This document shows, one piece after another, positions 27,401-39,400 of a stretch of 64,000 nucleotides of DNA; positions within the stretch are counted from its first letter, which is position 1; the number at the start of each line of letters is the position of its first letter. Origin of the DNA: Hetaerina americana (lineage: Eukaryota; Arthropoda; Insecta; Odonata; Calopterygidae). Below the pieces are notes generated by a model. It searched no databases and was not told where the DNA came from. It saw only the letters and a program-made list of their open reading frames with translations. The position numbers and the translations under genes were made by a program. The stretch covers positions 885,001 through 949,000 of the forward strand of contig JAKTNV010000065.1 in NCBI GenBank assembly GCA_022747635.1. The letters are read 5' to 3'.

Positions 27401-30400
27401 GGCTCTAAGATCAGAAAAAGAAAGGAGGTGAGCAAGGGAGAGGGAGTAAGTTGAGTACTGGTGCAGCAACCTATTAGGGGCTATCTAGGGGAGTTGGGGG
27501 CTTAAGCTAGGGCAGTTGGGGGTTTATAACTGCTATGGTTTGACCCTCATTAAGGGACTGTTGATGGTCATCACTGCCTTGATGGGGGTGGGGTTGGTAG
27601 GGAAAGATTTTGGTCTTGAGTCATTTTTGGAGTCATGGTCCATCGACCATCTCTTAATGAGGATCAAACCATTGCGGAAAAATATCCTCTCCCTCCCCTA
27701 GCCCAATAATAGGTTGCTGTACCAGCATTCAACTTACCCCCCCTCCCTTACTACCCTACCTCCTCCCCTCTTGGAGCCAGGCTATATAAGTTAAAAAATT
27801 TGTTCATGTATGTCACCTTATAATGAAGTGCAGCATCGAAACCATGGTCATGTGAAGTAATAAATCCTTATGCAGAAGTGCAAAGTTTCTTTCTCTACCC
27901 TCATCATGAAGGAATTCCACAAAGTTAAGCCTGAAACTGTTATGTTTTAAAAATGTTTGTCATAAGGTTTCTACAGTGTCAATGCTACAAGCCTGGAGAG
28001 CATCTAATGAAGAACCACCTTGTTCAAAAGTTGCCCGTTGGGCAGGACCAGCCACTCCATCACATCTTGGCTTCACTTGGACTGGGAATTGCTTGGTAGT
28101 AGTGGACACGAAAGGACAAGTATTTGTTTATCGTGTTCCTCCTCTTCTAGAGCCTAGTAAGTTTTGATGTTTTGTTAATAAGGAGGTTAATAAATGTAAA
28201 TTTTTTTGTCAGCATTTTTTAGTCAAACTTTTTATAAATCAGCTCTACTTCAGTCCGAAGCTATTCCTTAATATGTGTTACTCTGTTTTAGAATACTTAG
28301 TATTCTATTATTAATTTAGATAAGCTGGATAAATGGTGAAGATAAGTTCTCTTAACATTTTAAATCAGTTGTCGACAACCGAATATCCCAATTGTTTGCA
28401 TTTCTTCTAATGGTTGGATAATTTTGATAGAAATGAATTATTGTAGATTTTCACATCTCTAAAACTCGTGAAATTTCATTAAACCTTTTTGCTACATTGC
28501 CTCTGGAAAATAATAATTGTCCATTGCTCTATCATATGAAATAATCAAAGCACATATTATGTAGTGGTAAAGCGTAGCTCCCATTTTTACCAACCCCATT
28601 GCAAAAGTTTTCAATAACAGATTTAGAGGGGCCAAAAATCAATTTGCTGGGTCCAGATTATTGTGGCTTTACAGTGTAAGCTGTGAAATATGCATAATTG
28701 TGTAAAAGGGTTATTCCCATTTAATAAATAAATGATTGAAACAAAAGAATTTTAGTGTTGCTCAACAATGAAATTTTTCTCAAATTTTTATAATTTTTTC
28801 TATTTTTTTCGGCAAACTGCCCATTCATCTGAATACTAGATAAAGTTTCATGATTTAAATTTTCAATCTATTTTTGAGCTCTAATAATCAACCAATAGGA
28901 ATAATTAATAAATATAACAGAAAAATTCCCCGATTTTTTACTTATTGAAGTACATTGCAATAAATTATATGAAAAGTAATCAATTCATCTCTTTCTTTTT
29001 TATTTTTGTCAATTTTTTCATCCCTCCTAAAATTCTGGGATCAAGATGGTGCCATTTCTAACATACTAGCTTCCTATCCAGAGGGCCTGGGTTCAAATCC
29101 TGGCAGTAGCAGATATTTTTTAGTAATACCTTTATCCCTACTCGAGGTGCTTTGTGGAGAGCACTTTGAATGAGTACACTGTCCGTCAGATGGGGCGTTA
29201 AGTTGCGGACCCCTTGGCACTTTTCGTTTAGAGTAGGTTAATGCCAACTCTGGGTTTCTTTCTCTCCACTCTTCATCCTCTCCTGTCCATCCCTGGTGGT
29301 AAAAATTACCTCGGCTGTCGGTCGCCTCCCCTAAAAATACTACTACTTCTTAATTTCCCTTACTTGTTTTCACATAGGTGGAACAATGACAGTAGCTTGG
29401 GCTTGCACCATGCTTGAGTATTGTCTTTTCACTGGATTTGACTGGTGGGATGTGCTAGTTTGTATTCCACGTCCAGCACGAATACTGGATGCTGTTGCAG
29501 ATCGTTTGGTTGAGTCTTTCCTCCGCCAGCTTCCTCCAATCCAGCAGTTTTACAATATGCACTTTCTCTGCATCCGTACATCACTTCATCGGTGAGATAT
29601 TAATTCATTTCCTTAAATATGTATATGTGATAGAAAGTTATGAGATTAATAGGATTTTCCCTGATTTTTTAGATTCATCCTAAATTGAAAATTAGTCGTC
29701 AGGTAAAAAAGTGCCTGTGTGTGAAACGCATGTCATTCTTTCTCAGATGACACACTCAAAGAATTGAATAATTTGTTTTTTTCTGAATAAAATTTTCGTA
29801 GCAATGAAGCATCATCAAATATGTTTTTACTTAGTGAATAATTGTAGTAATACATGAACATTATTTTGTCTGTAGAATAGGTAATTATTCATATTTTCTT
29901 GCTCTTTTCAAAATTATTATATTCTTCTTTCCTTTAGTCTTTCATTGGCTGGGCAAGGAAAGGCTGCTGATTTATCATCTCTGCTGATGCTCAATTCAAT
30001 TGCAACAGCTTTCAAAACACTCCTTAGGCCATCAGATCTTACATCACATGACAAAGGACCTGCTGAAAGTTTGGCTGGTAAATTTTTTTTATACTTCCAA
30101 ATTATTAATTCTTCCAGGTTCAACTGTCTCCTTTTAATATATAAGGTCTGTTCCAAAAGTAGTTGGACTGAGTCGATTAAAAAGCATTTATTGCCAGAAT
30201 TGATATTTTCTCTCAAAAGTCTTTGAAGTAGTAACCTTGTGCATCCACACACCACTGCCAGTAGATCTGCCATGCTTTGTATGCCTTCTGGAAGGTGGCA
30301 CCTGAAATGCTGCTAAGCTCCCTATCACAGGGACGCTGTTGTAGCGCTTCCACCAAGCCGTGGTGACATCCTTACAGCACAGATTTGAGGTGGGGGAAGA

Positions 30401-33400
30401 GGGAGAAGTATGGTGGGGCAATGTCAGGGCTGTAGGATGGCTGAGGCAGGGTCGAGAAGCTCTTGACAGATCTGGATGCGGCTTTCCTTTTGTTCATCCG
30501 AGAGCACCTGCAGCACCAACTTCAAACATAACTTTCTCATGCCCATGTTTTTGGTCACAAGTTGATGCACATCACTTTCAGGGATGCCAAGTTCATCAAA
30601 AAACATGCGAGCACTTAATCTGCGAATCATGTCCAAAAAAACTTTCACTCTTGCGAGAATTTCATCTCTTTTTGAGGTCGAAGGGCATCCTGAAGTTTTG
30701 GCATTTTCAACTTCTTCTCTGCCCTCCTGAAAGAATTTGTGCCACTCAAAAACCATCTACCCAATGTGTTATCACCATAAGCTGCCTTGAGCATACTATG
30801 AGTCTCTTTCCTGGTTTCACGCAAAATTCAATGACGTTGCTCTGTTCAAAAACCTGTTCATGACAGAGCAGAATGAGATCACATTTTAGAGGTTTTGCAA
30901 ATGAATGATCCGCACTCTGTAGAGGCTGGGAGCCAACTGGCAATGGCCTTCAGCCTTTCCTGAGACTCCCCTCGCTTGAACCCAGCGAGAGAAACCGCAG
31001 CCCATCCGTCAACCTATCTGGGAAAAAATTAGTCCAACTACTTTTGGGACAGTCCTTGTAAATTTGATTTTTGTCAAATTTGCATGAGAAGTCACCTGCA
31101 GTCAAATTTATTTAAGTTTTGAAATTCATCGAGCTCTCAAGAGTTTCCAGAACCTTTAATTAAATTTTAAAACTTCAAGGTCATTTTTAAAGCTTTCATT
31201 GGTTTAACAGAAAAGATTGATGTTCCTTGAATGATAAAATCTTAGGTATTAGTCTGTTTTTATGTTGACATGATTTCAATTGATGATGGTTGTGTTTTGT
31301 AAGAATTCTTCCATTTTATGCAAATAATGTGAGATTATTAAATTTACGATTATTTTATTTTTGGAATTATTAAATACGATATTGCGTAAACATTTTCTTA
31401 AACTTCAAAAACAGTTATTTAGAAGCATGGCCATGTTTAAATTTGGAAATGCATGACATATTAGTTAAGTATTACAACCATCAGTAATATTGATAATTTT
31501 AAATCTTCTGGTTACCATTATGGTAAAATCTTATTGCATCAAGGACCATGTTACTATGAATCTCTTTTCAGAATAAATTAATTAACTCATAGCAATATGG
31601 CTATTTTTTATGTGAAAGGACTAATATAAATAGCCTTAATAATCCATGTACAAGTAAGTTGTCTGTCTGAAGGATATACTTATCATAAGGTACAGTCTTG
31701 TAGGAATGATTTTTTTTCAGATGTTTCAAGTCACTTGAGATGAAAAAGGATGTCCATGTGAACTCAATGTTTCCAATAACATTTCAACCTGTCTTAATGC
31801 AATAATACAGCTACTTACAAAACAGTTTTACCATTTCCCAATTGAACTTGATAAACATGGCTCTCTCAACAACAGCGTGACAAACTTCGGTAGCACAGGT
31901 TACTGATCAACACAGTCACTTCCAACTGATGTTCGCCAAAGTAATTGCTGAAATCAGACCCAAATGCAAAATGTATCAGCAAGCCTTGTCTACCTGGGTG
32001 AGGTGTTCGCTGAAATTATTCTCTTTAGACAAGATGCCATAGGGATTTCATCTCCAAAAGGTTACATATTTCAATCTTGTGGATTAGTTCCCATAAAATG
32101 TGTTTCATCATTAGCGGAAAGATAATGTTGAGCACTATGAACTATGAACATGCATGCTGCAGTTCCAACAGGTATACTACAGTTAACATGCAGAAGGATA
32201 TACTAAATGATAGGATTGCTAATAGGATACATGCCAATTATTAAGATTACTTGCACAGTTAATTAAAAAAAAATGTACATACAGTAATATTTGAGACTAT
32301 GATCTGGTACTGTGACTCACATATATAAATATCATTTATTATATTGATATCTTTCTCCCAGACATTGTGTATCATTAAACATCGTTTCTATTTTGCAAGA
32401 ATAAAGAAAACACTGTGTACCGGGTGCGGCGCTTAAGTCTGGAGAAATTTCAATTTGAATTTCCAGCCATATCGTAGTTGGGATTGGCATCTTGAAAGCT
32501 ATAGGCATCTAGTAAACAGTCTTAACCTCAAAATGGCCGAGATGTTATGTACCAGTGTGAAGTACAATTAAAGAGCCGCGATTGTCGAAAGTGTTCACGC
32601 TGGGCATTATATTTCAAAATAGTTCGATTCTTCTGGTACCCCAGATCAACTATTTACGATATTGTGGCTAAGTTTAATGCTTCGGAGAAGTTTGGGGAAG
32701 GTTTCACTAACATGGCGAAGAAATCTCATTCGAGGATCTGCTTGCTTGTCTGGATTTAAGCGCCACACCCTGTAAATGCTTTTTCTGTATTCAATGTGCT
32801 TTCTAAATACATTGTTCTATCTATTATTATATCTTGGTTCCTCCTGCATTAATTTCAAAATATTTCACCCAATATTACTAATTTATGAATGAGCATACAA
32901 TAAATTGACAATTACTGTAAATGTGAGCAGTGCAACCTGGTTTTCCAGATGAAAATGCTTATCACAAAGGCGTTTCTTTACATTAGCAAACAGAAAAAAA
33001 TCAAATGGGAATAGGTCTATATGATGGTTGAGGAACATATTTCATATTGATTTTTGTGACATATTCAACAGCAACATTTGTGCTGTGCATTAGTGTGGTG
33101 CAGCATCCTGACTGTTGCCTTGAAATTTGTGCTTATGTGATCAATATAGCCTTGGAGAATTTTCAATATCTATGGTGAACTCTATTTACAAATGTACATG
33201 GTAGTAAAATATACTGATACACCATTCCCTTAATATCAAATAATAATGTGACCATAGTTTTTCCGGCAACAGGAGCTGCAACTTTGGCTATTTTTGCCGA
33301 TGCCTATGATTTCCACACACAGCTTTGCCGTTTGCTGTCACTATCAAAATGATGTAGCCAAGTATCATCTGCTGTGATGACCCTGAAATAACACTCATCA

Positions 33401-36400
33401 TCTTCCCATGACATTAAACTCAAATGGGAACAAACCTGCACTTAAACTCCCTGTTGATTGGCTAAGAGTAGTCTTGGACTTCACTATGCACAGACACATA
33501 ATGTGCAATTTTACTATTACCAACATGTGAGTGGCACCCAGTGAAATTTAAAATATTATCTCATGTTTTATTCCATGCTACAAAAATAGCTTCTTTGATT
33601 TTCTGCTCCCACAGCTATCCCTTATAAAAAACTGATTGATCAAAATTTTCTCTAAACCTTTTAATTTTCACTACAGTCTGACATTAATGCTCCCATCTTT
33701 TCAGGGATGTAAGTTGAGAATAGTATTTGTTTTTTTTTTCAAGCTGTGGTGTCTGAGCCCCTAACGGATGTGGATAAAGTTTTGTTTCACCTTGAAGCAA
33801 AAGAATTCACTGTGGAGCCATCAGCTCTGCAGTCTTTACAGCAACTGATTCAGTGGGTTGCAGATCTAGCCTTGTCACTTCTGGCTAGGCTTCCTGATGC
33901 TCGCCTAAATCAACAGGGTATGCAGTCTGGATCTGGACTTGTAGGATCTCAATGTCAAAGTGGAAAGACCCAGCCACCAGGGGTAAGATTTCTTTTACTT
34001 TCCGCTCATGCTTGATTGCTACCAATGGTTTTTATTTTTAAAGGGATTGTAATTAGGGTCAAAGGCTACAAGGAAGCAGAAAAAATTGGTATTGGCAATC
34101 TTGAGACCCTTGAAGGAAACCTTGGAAGTGTCCCTACTAATACTTATTAATTGTATTTGCATGAATACTGGTGCATTTCAATGATTTTGAGATTCCTTAA
34201 TTTGTGGTGTGGGAAAAATCTTAAAGGTTATCCCATTGTGTCAGGCATTTTGCTGCCAATATGTGGATAACTCCATCCATCCATCTAGGTAATTCATCAC
34301 TCTCTAGGTAAGTGTTGAAATGGGTTTGCACGATTGGCCCAGCACGGAAGAATTTACCTTGATAAAAAAAGAGAGAACTGGCATCAGCTGTCAGATTGTG
34401 TCTTCCACTCACCCCATAGAAATTCATATTTTGGCTATACAACCAGATATAAAAACAGGAATCCCCAGGGGATCGAGATGGTGCGGCGGCTAACGTACTG
34501 GCTTCCCACCCTGAGGGCGCGGGTTCAAATCCCGGCGGTGTTGAATATTTTTCAGAGGTATCTTGATCCCTACTTGAGGTGCTTTGTGGAGGGCACTTTG
34601 AGTGAGTACGCCGTCCGTCGGATGGGACGGTAAACTGCGGACCCCTTGGCGCTTTTCGTAAAGAGTAGGCTAATGCCGACGCCGGGTTTCTCTCCACCCT
34701 TCATCCTTTCCTATCCATCCCCTATGGCGCAAATGACCTCAGCTGTCGGTCGCCTCCCCTCAAAACTACTACTAGGAATCCCCAAGGAAACCAAAGGGCT
34801 GACTTCGTGTGGATTGGGAAGAAACTCTTTGTCTTTGTATTAGTAACTATTTGAAAGATTCAATTATCTTGGGTATTTCAAAACTTATTTGCAATAGTCG
34901 TGCTTGATGGTAAGCCTATTGAAAGTCATAACAAGCAGTAAGTATGACAAATTATATTTTATTGGTATTAGATCCCATCAAATTCTTCCATGCCTGAGGC
35001 ATAGCTGATAAATGTTTATATCTACAGAGACATTTTTGTTCCTGTGGCAAAATACTACAAAATATATTGGCTTAAGTTTATTTTTTTCAATTTTATTTAG
35101 TATTATTTCATCTTGTTATTTTACAATAGTAAAATATAAGATATGTCACTCAAAAGCAAAAAATCGTACATTTTGAGAAATGGTTATAATAAAATTACAG
35201 AGTTTCATTCCTTGAGAAAGATTCATTCAGATCATAAAACAATTGTTGATTAAAAATGATTTTAACTGAGATTATAAAATCTTATATGAGATGGTACCTT
35301 TAATATTTTTGTATTCATAGTAATCATCATATGTGTAATTTCTAAAAGACCATTTCATATACTCCTGGTTTACATTTGAACAATGTACTACTTCTCTATT
35401 AGTAAGTTATTTTTTGAAACTGGTCATCAAAAGCTTAAAGGGGAGTATATCTTAATTTCATACTAATTAGTATTTGTTTGATAACTAATATAAAGTGAAA
35501 TTTATTTATTTAAGAATTTATATCGTTGCAATTAAGCAATTGTCCTGGTGGCAACGCTTAAGTCTGATCAACAGTCCCTCTTACGATGCACATACATACA
35601 TAAACAAGAAGAACGGACATGAGACAAAATGCTCTTATATACAATGACACTTTCAGATTACCAACTGCTCCTTTACCATCACACAAGGGCTAAGTTCACA
35701 CCATATCTACAATGCTCCGTCCATCACTGCACTCTTCAATGCATCCCATGCACCCATGCATCCACCAATTATGTTTCAGCTATGCAAAAAACCTCATCCC
35801 CAATTTTTTTATGTAGATATACTGTTTTATTACCTGCTGATGCCATAACACAGTAAAACATGACGTACCAATAAACATCTATAGAAAAGTACTATATTAT
35901 GTTTTAAGATGAACATCCATGAGACAATTTTTTTCCTGCAAGGACCATAATTTAGGTTCATGTTAGGTATTATTTGTCTTAAACAAGTGAGTCAGTCATA
36001 TTTAGTCAGTCTGTTTAGTCATATTTCTAAATCACACATTTACAATGCTTTCAGTGAAAAAAATCCAGAACAATGGTTTTGACTATAAGATTAGCTGTAT
36101 TTCCCATTCCCTTAACTCATGAAAATATGTATTTAATTCCTAATCATCATTTTGTCTCAATTTTGTCAGCCCAAGAATAAAATTATTTCTCAAATATTAG
36201 TAATTCTTTAACCTTTTCTTACAGTATGAACTTCTTAAAGACTACAAGTCGCTTAATCTTCTGAGAGAGTTACTGGTATTAGTGCGTATTTGGGGGCTGC
36301 TTCGTCAAAGTTGTCTTCCTACTTTTGTTCGCAGCTCAGAATCTCTTGATGTGTTGGCACTACTTTTCCGTCTCCTCTCACGTTTGGCTCAAAGCACTGA

Positions 36401-39400
36401 ACCAGACGAGGCCCTTATAGGTGAGAAAAGTTTTATTTTATTTTCCCATTGTGTTGAAGTAAAAAAGTAAAAAGTCACTTATTTTACACAAAGTTGCCTA
36501 TTATGTTACTCCAAAAATTCATGGGAAACAACTACAATTGGATGTTTTTGAAAGTTTTAGATGATTTTGATATCATAATCTATTCGAAGTTTCTCAAAAT
36601 ATCCAAGCATCTTTCTTTGGACATTTATATGCATTTTTCCGTGCCATTTCTTCAGAAGTAATCAAAGTATGTTGGTTTATTTGAAGGGGTCATATTTTCT
36701 CTTAGTAGTCTTTAGCCCGGTTTTGTGACTCCTGTTGCATCCCTATATTCGACTCTAAAAGTGAATATCTTCAATATATATTTTTCCTTATTCAAATTAT
36801 TTCTTTTTTTTAATATTTTCAATGGATTTTGATGGCAAAACTATAGTTATATGCTCCCCCTAATCTTCATATTCTATTACAGTATTGCTTCTATAATCTT
36901 ATGAGTATGCTCACACTCACTAATGTATATTTCTCATATTTAAAATGCTTTTATTACTTATTCTCCCCTGGCCTTATCATTTTGAGTTCAGGAATTTTTC
37001 TGCATAAATGACACTGCTATGTTTATTGCTGGCCACAGTGCTGGTGGGGTAACATCCTCTCCTGCCAATCCAGAGGTCACAGGTTCAATTCCTACCTTAA
37101 TGGGTTTTCCTCCACCTAGGGCATGGATATTTGTAATTGCCTTCAGTGTAACATGTAGGAGTTTGGTGGAAGAAGGGACTATAAAGCCTCAATCTCAACC
37201 CAATAAAAGTCATTAAATAAATGAATAAATAGATTATTTCCTGTGGCTTCTCTTGTAAATGTGGATGTACATGGAAATCTGAATAATCTGGGGTGCTTCT
37301 TTTTACCTGACATAGCAACACCTTATTTTGGAAGATTTATATTTTTTTCTTAATACCTCTACACAAAAGACATTATGCACCATTTCTTATGGTGTTTTAT
37401 CTGATGATATAATGGCAGAGTCCTTGCATGTCATTCTGTAATCTCTGCTCTCCATAAGTGACCCTCCGATGAATGTTTGTAAAAAGTTTTAAATGAAAAT
37501 GGAATGGCATAATGTTCAAACGGTGGTATTTTTTTTTTGTTTTATTACAACTTCTAAATCATAATCCATTTAATGATGTTTCTTCAATTTAAATTGGATA
37601 GGCAGGTGCCATTTAGCATGCTGTTTTATCGTCATATCATTAATTCATTTGCTCAAGTCTTTCTCTTCATGAAAACCTTTTCAGGTGCAATAATATATTT
37701 CTCTGGGCATGATCTTTAAGTTATTAAGTCACATATTTGTAGATTTGGTACTTAAATTCTAGAAAACTATGGGGGGGACTCAGGAATAGGTAAGTCTTGA
37801 CTTCTAATATTCTTTGTATGGTGTCGTGTTAATAATTTTTTACACTCGAATTCTAATGTACCCTTAACATTTATTTATTTATGGGAATAACCCTTTTACA
37901 CATGCTATAGTTTTATCATACTTATGTAAGAAAACAATGGATTGTGAGCAGCCTTCCTTATTGGCTCAGGTGCCTTCAAGGATATTCAAAATTAAGTTGC
38001 ATTTCCCAGTTCTTAACTTAAAAAAGAAATTTTGTCCTCGAAAAATAATTGATAATTGGCCCACTGATTGGTCCAATTTTCTAATTTTTCTTTTTAAAAT
38101 GTTGGAAAATCAGTATGTCTGATATACAAGGGTAGTTTGAAAGGTTCTCGGAATCATCACCAGATTTCAGCGCTAACTCAACGAGAACCCCACACAGTAT
38201 TAGGTGATTATTGATGAGTGGAAAAATATCGCATCACTACTCTTGGAACAGATCTGTAGTGCAGACGCCTCTTTTGTTGTTCCCATGTACTGATTAGTGA
38301 AGATGGAAAAACATGAGAATCAAGCAGTGATTAAATACTTGAAAGCAAAGGAAATTCATACCAATTTTCAAAACACTCTGTGGGACTCTACTTCTTCATA
38401 TTGAATTGTTGCCAAGTTTACAAATGAGTTAAAAGTGGTCAGGACAGCTTATACGATGATCCACATATTGGCCAACCAAAATGTGCTATTGCCACAGAAA
38501 TAATTGCAAAAGTGCATAAAATGCCCATGAAGAATGGCAGACAATGAGCAAGAAGTTACTGAAGCTGTAGGGATGTCATCTGAGTGGGTATATCACATTT
38601 CAACAGAGGAATTGGATATGAGGAAATTGTCTTCTAGATGGATGCTGCAACTCTTGATGCAGGATCACAAATGCATTTGAAATTTGACCCATTTTAAGAG
38701 CAACCGACAAGATTTTCTGCATTGGTTTATTAGTACAGATGAAAATTGGGTCCTCTGCTATATCCTTGAGGCAAAGGAACCGTCAAAGCAGTGACATGAT
38801 GATTCACCTTCACCAAAGAAAGCAAAGGCAATATGGTTGGTGGGAAAGGTGATGGCTTCAGCTTTCTGGGATGCCAAAGGGATTCTGCTGATATATTATC
38901 TTCCCATGGGTCAAACAATTATTGGACAACACTGCGCTAACATCCTGGACCAACTGCAGTAAAAGGCACATGAAAAAAGGCCAGGTTTGGCAAGGAAGAA
39001 AGTAATCTTTCATCAAGACTAATTCAGTAATGTATATCTTTTAATGCAAAATTCTTGGAGATTTTCACAAATGTATGGAAAAGTCATACCATTTAATTCA
39101 CTATTTATAGCAGTTACTTTAATGCTACTCCTGTATAAGTAAGGTGCACTTGACAAACTAACTAATTAATTGTTTTATCGCATATGATGTTATTTATTTT
39201 TTTGATGAATATCAATAATCATCTCTTTTACTATGGCAAGAAATTGTAACCAGAAATATTTATGGATATATAATAGTTAGGAAAATTTATCCAGTTATGT
39301 AGTGGTGAATTTAAAAAATGTTTTGTGAAAACGTTTTTCTCATAGATTTGGTTTTCCAAGACATCCAGCAGTTTCCGTAGTTCACATGCTTCGTGCTAAA

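Noticed and set aside
30360..30863. 167-codon ORF on the plus strand
   Set aside because: Lies antisense to the mariner transposase remnant and has no family features of its own.
34221..34697. 158-codon ORF on the minus strand
   Set aside because: Most of it is the reverse complement of SINE family A copy 2.
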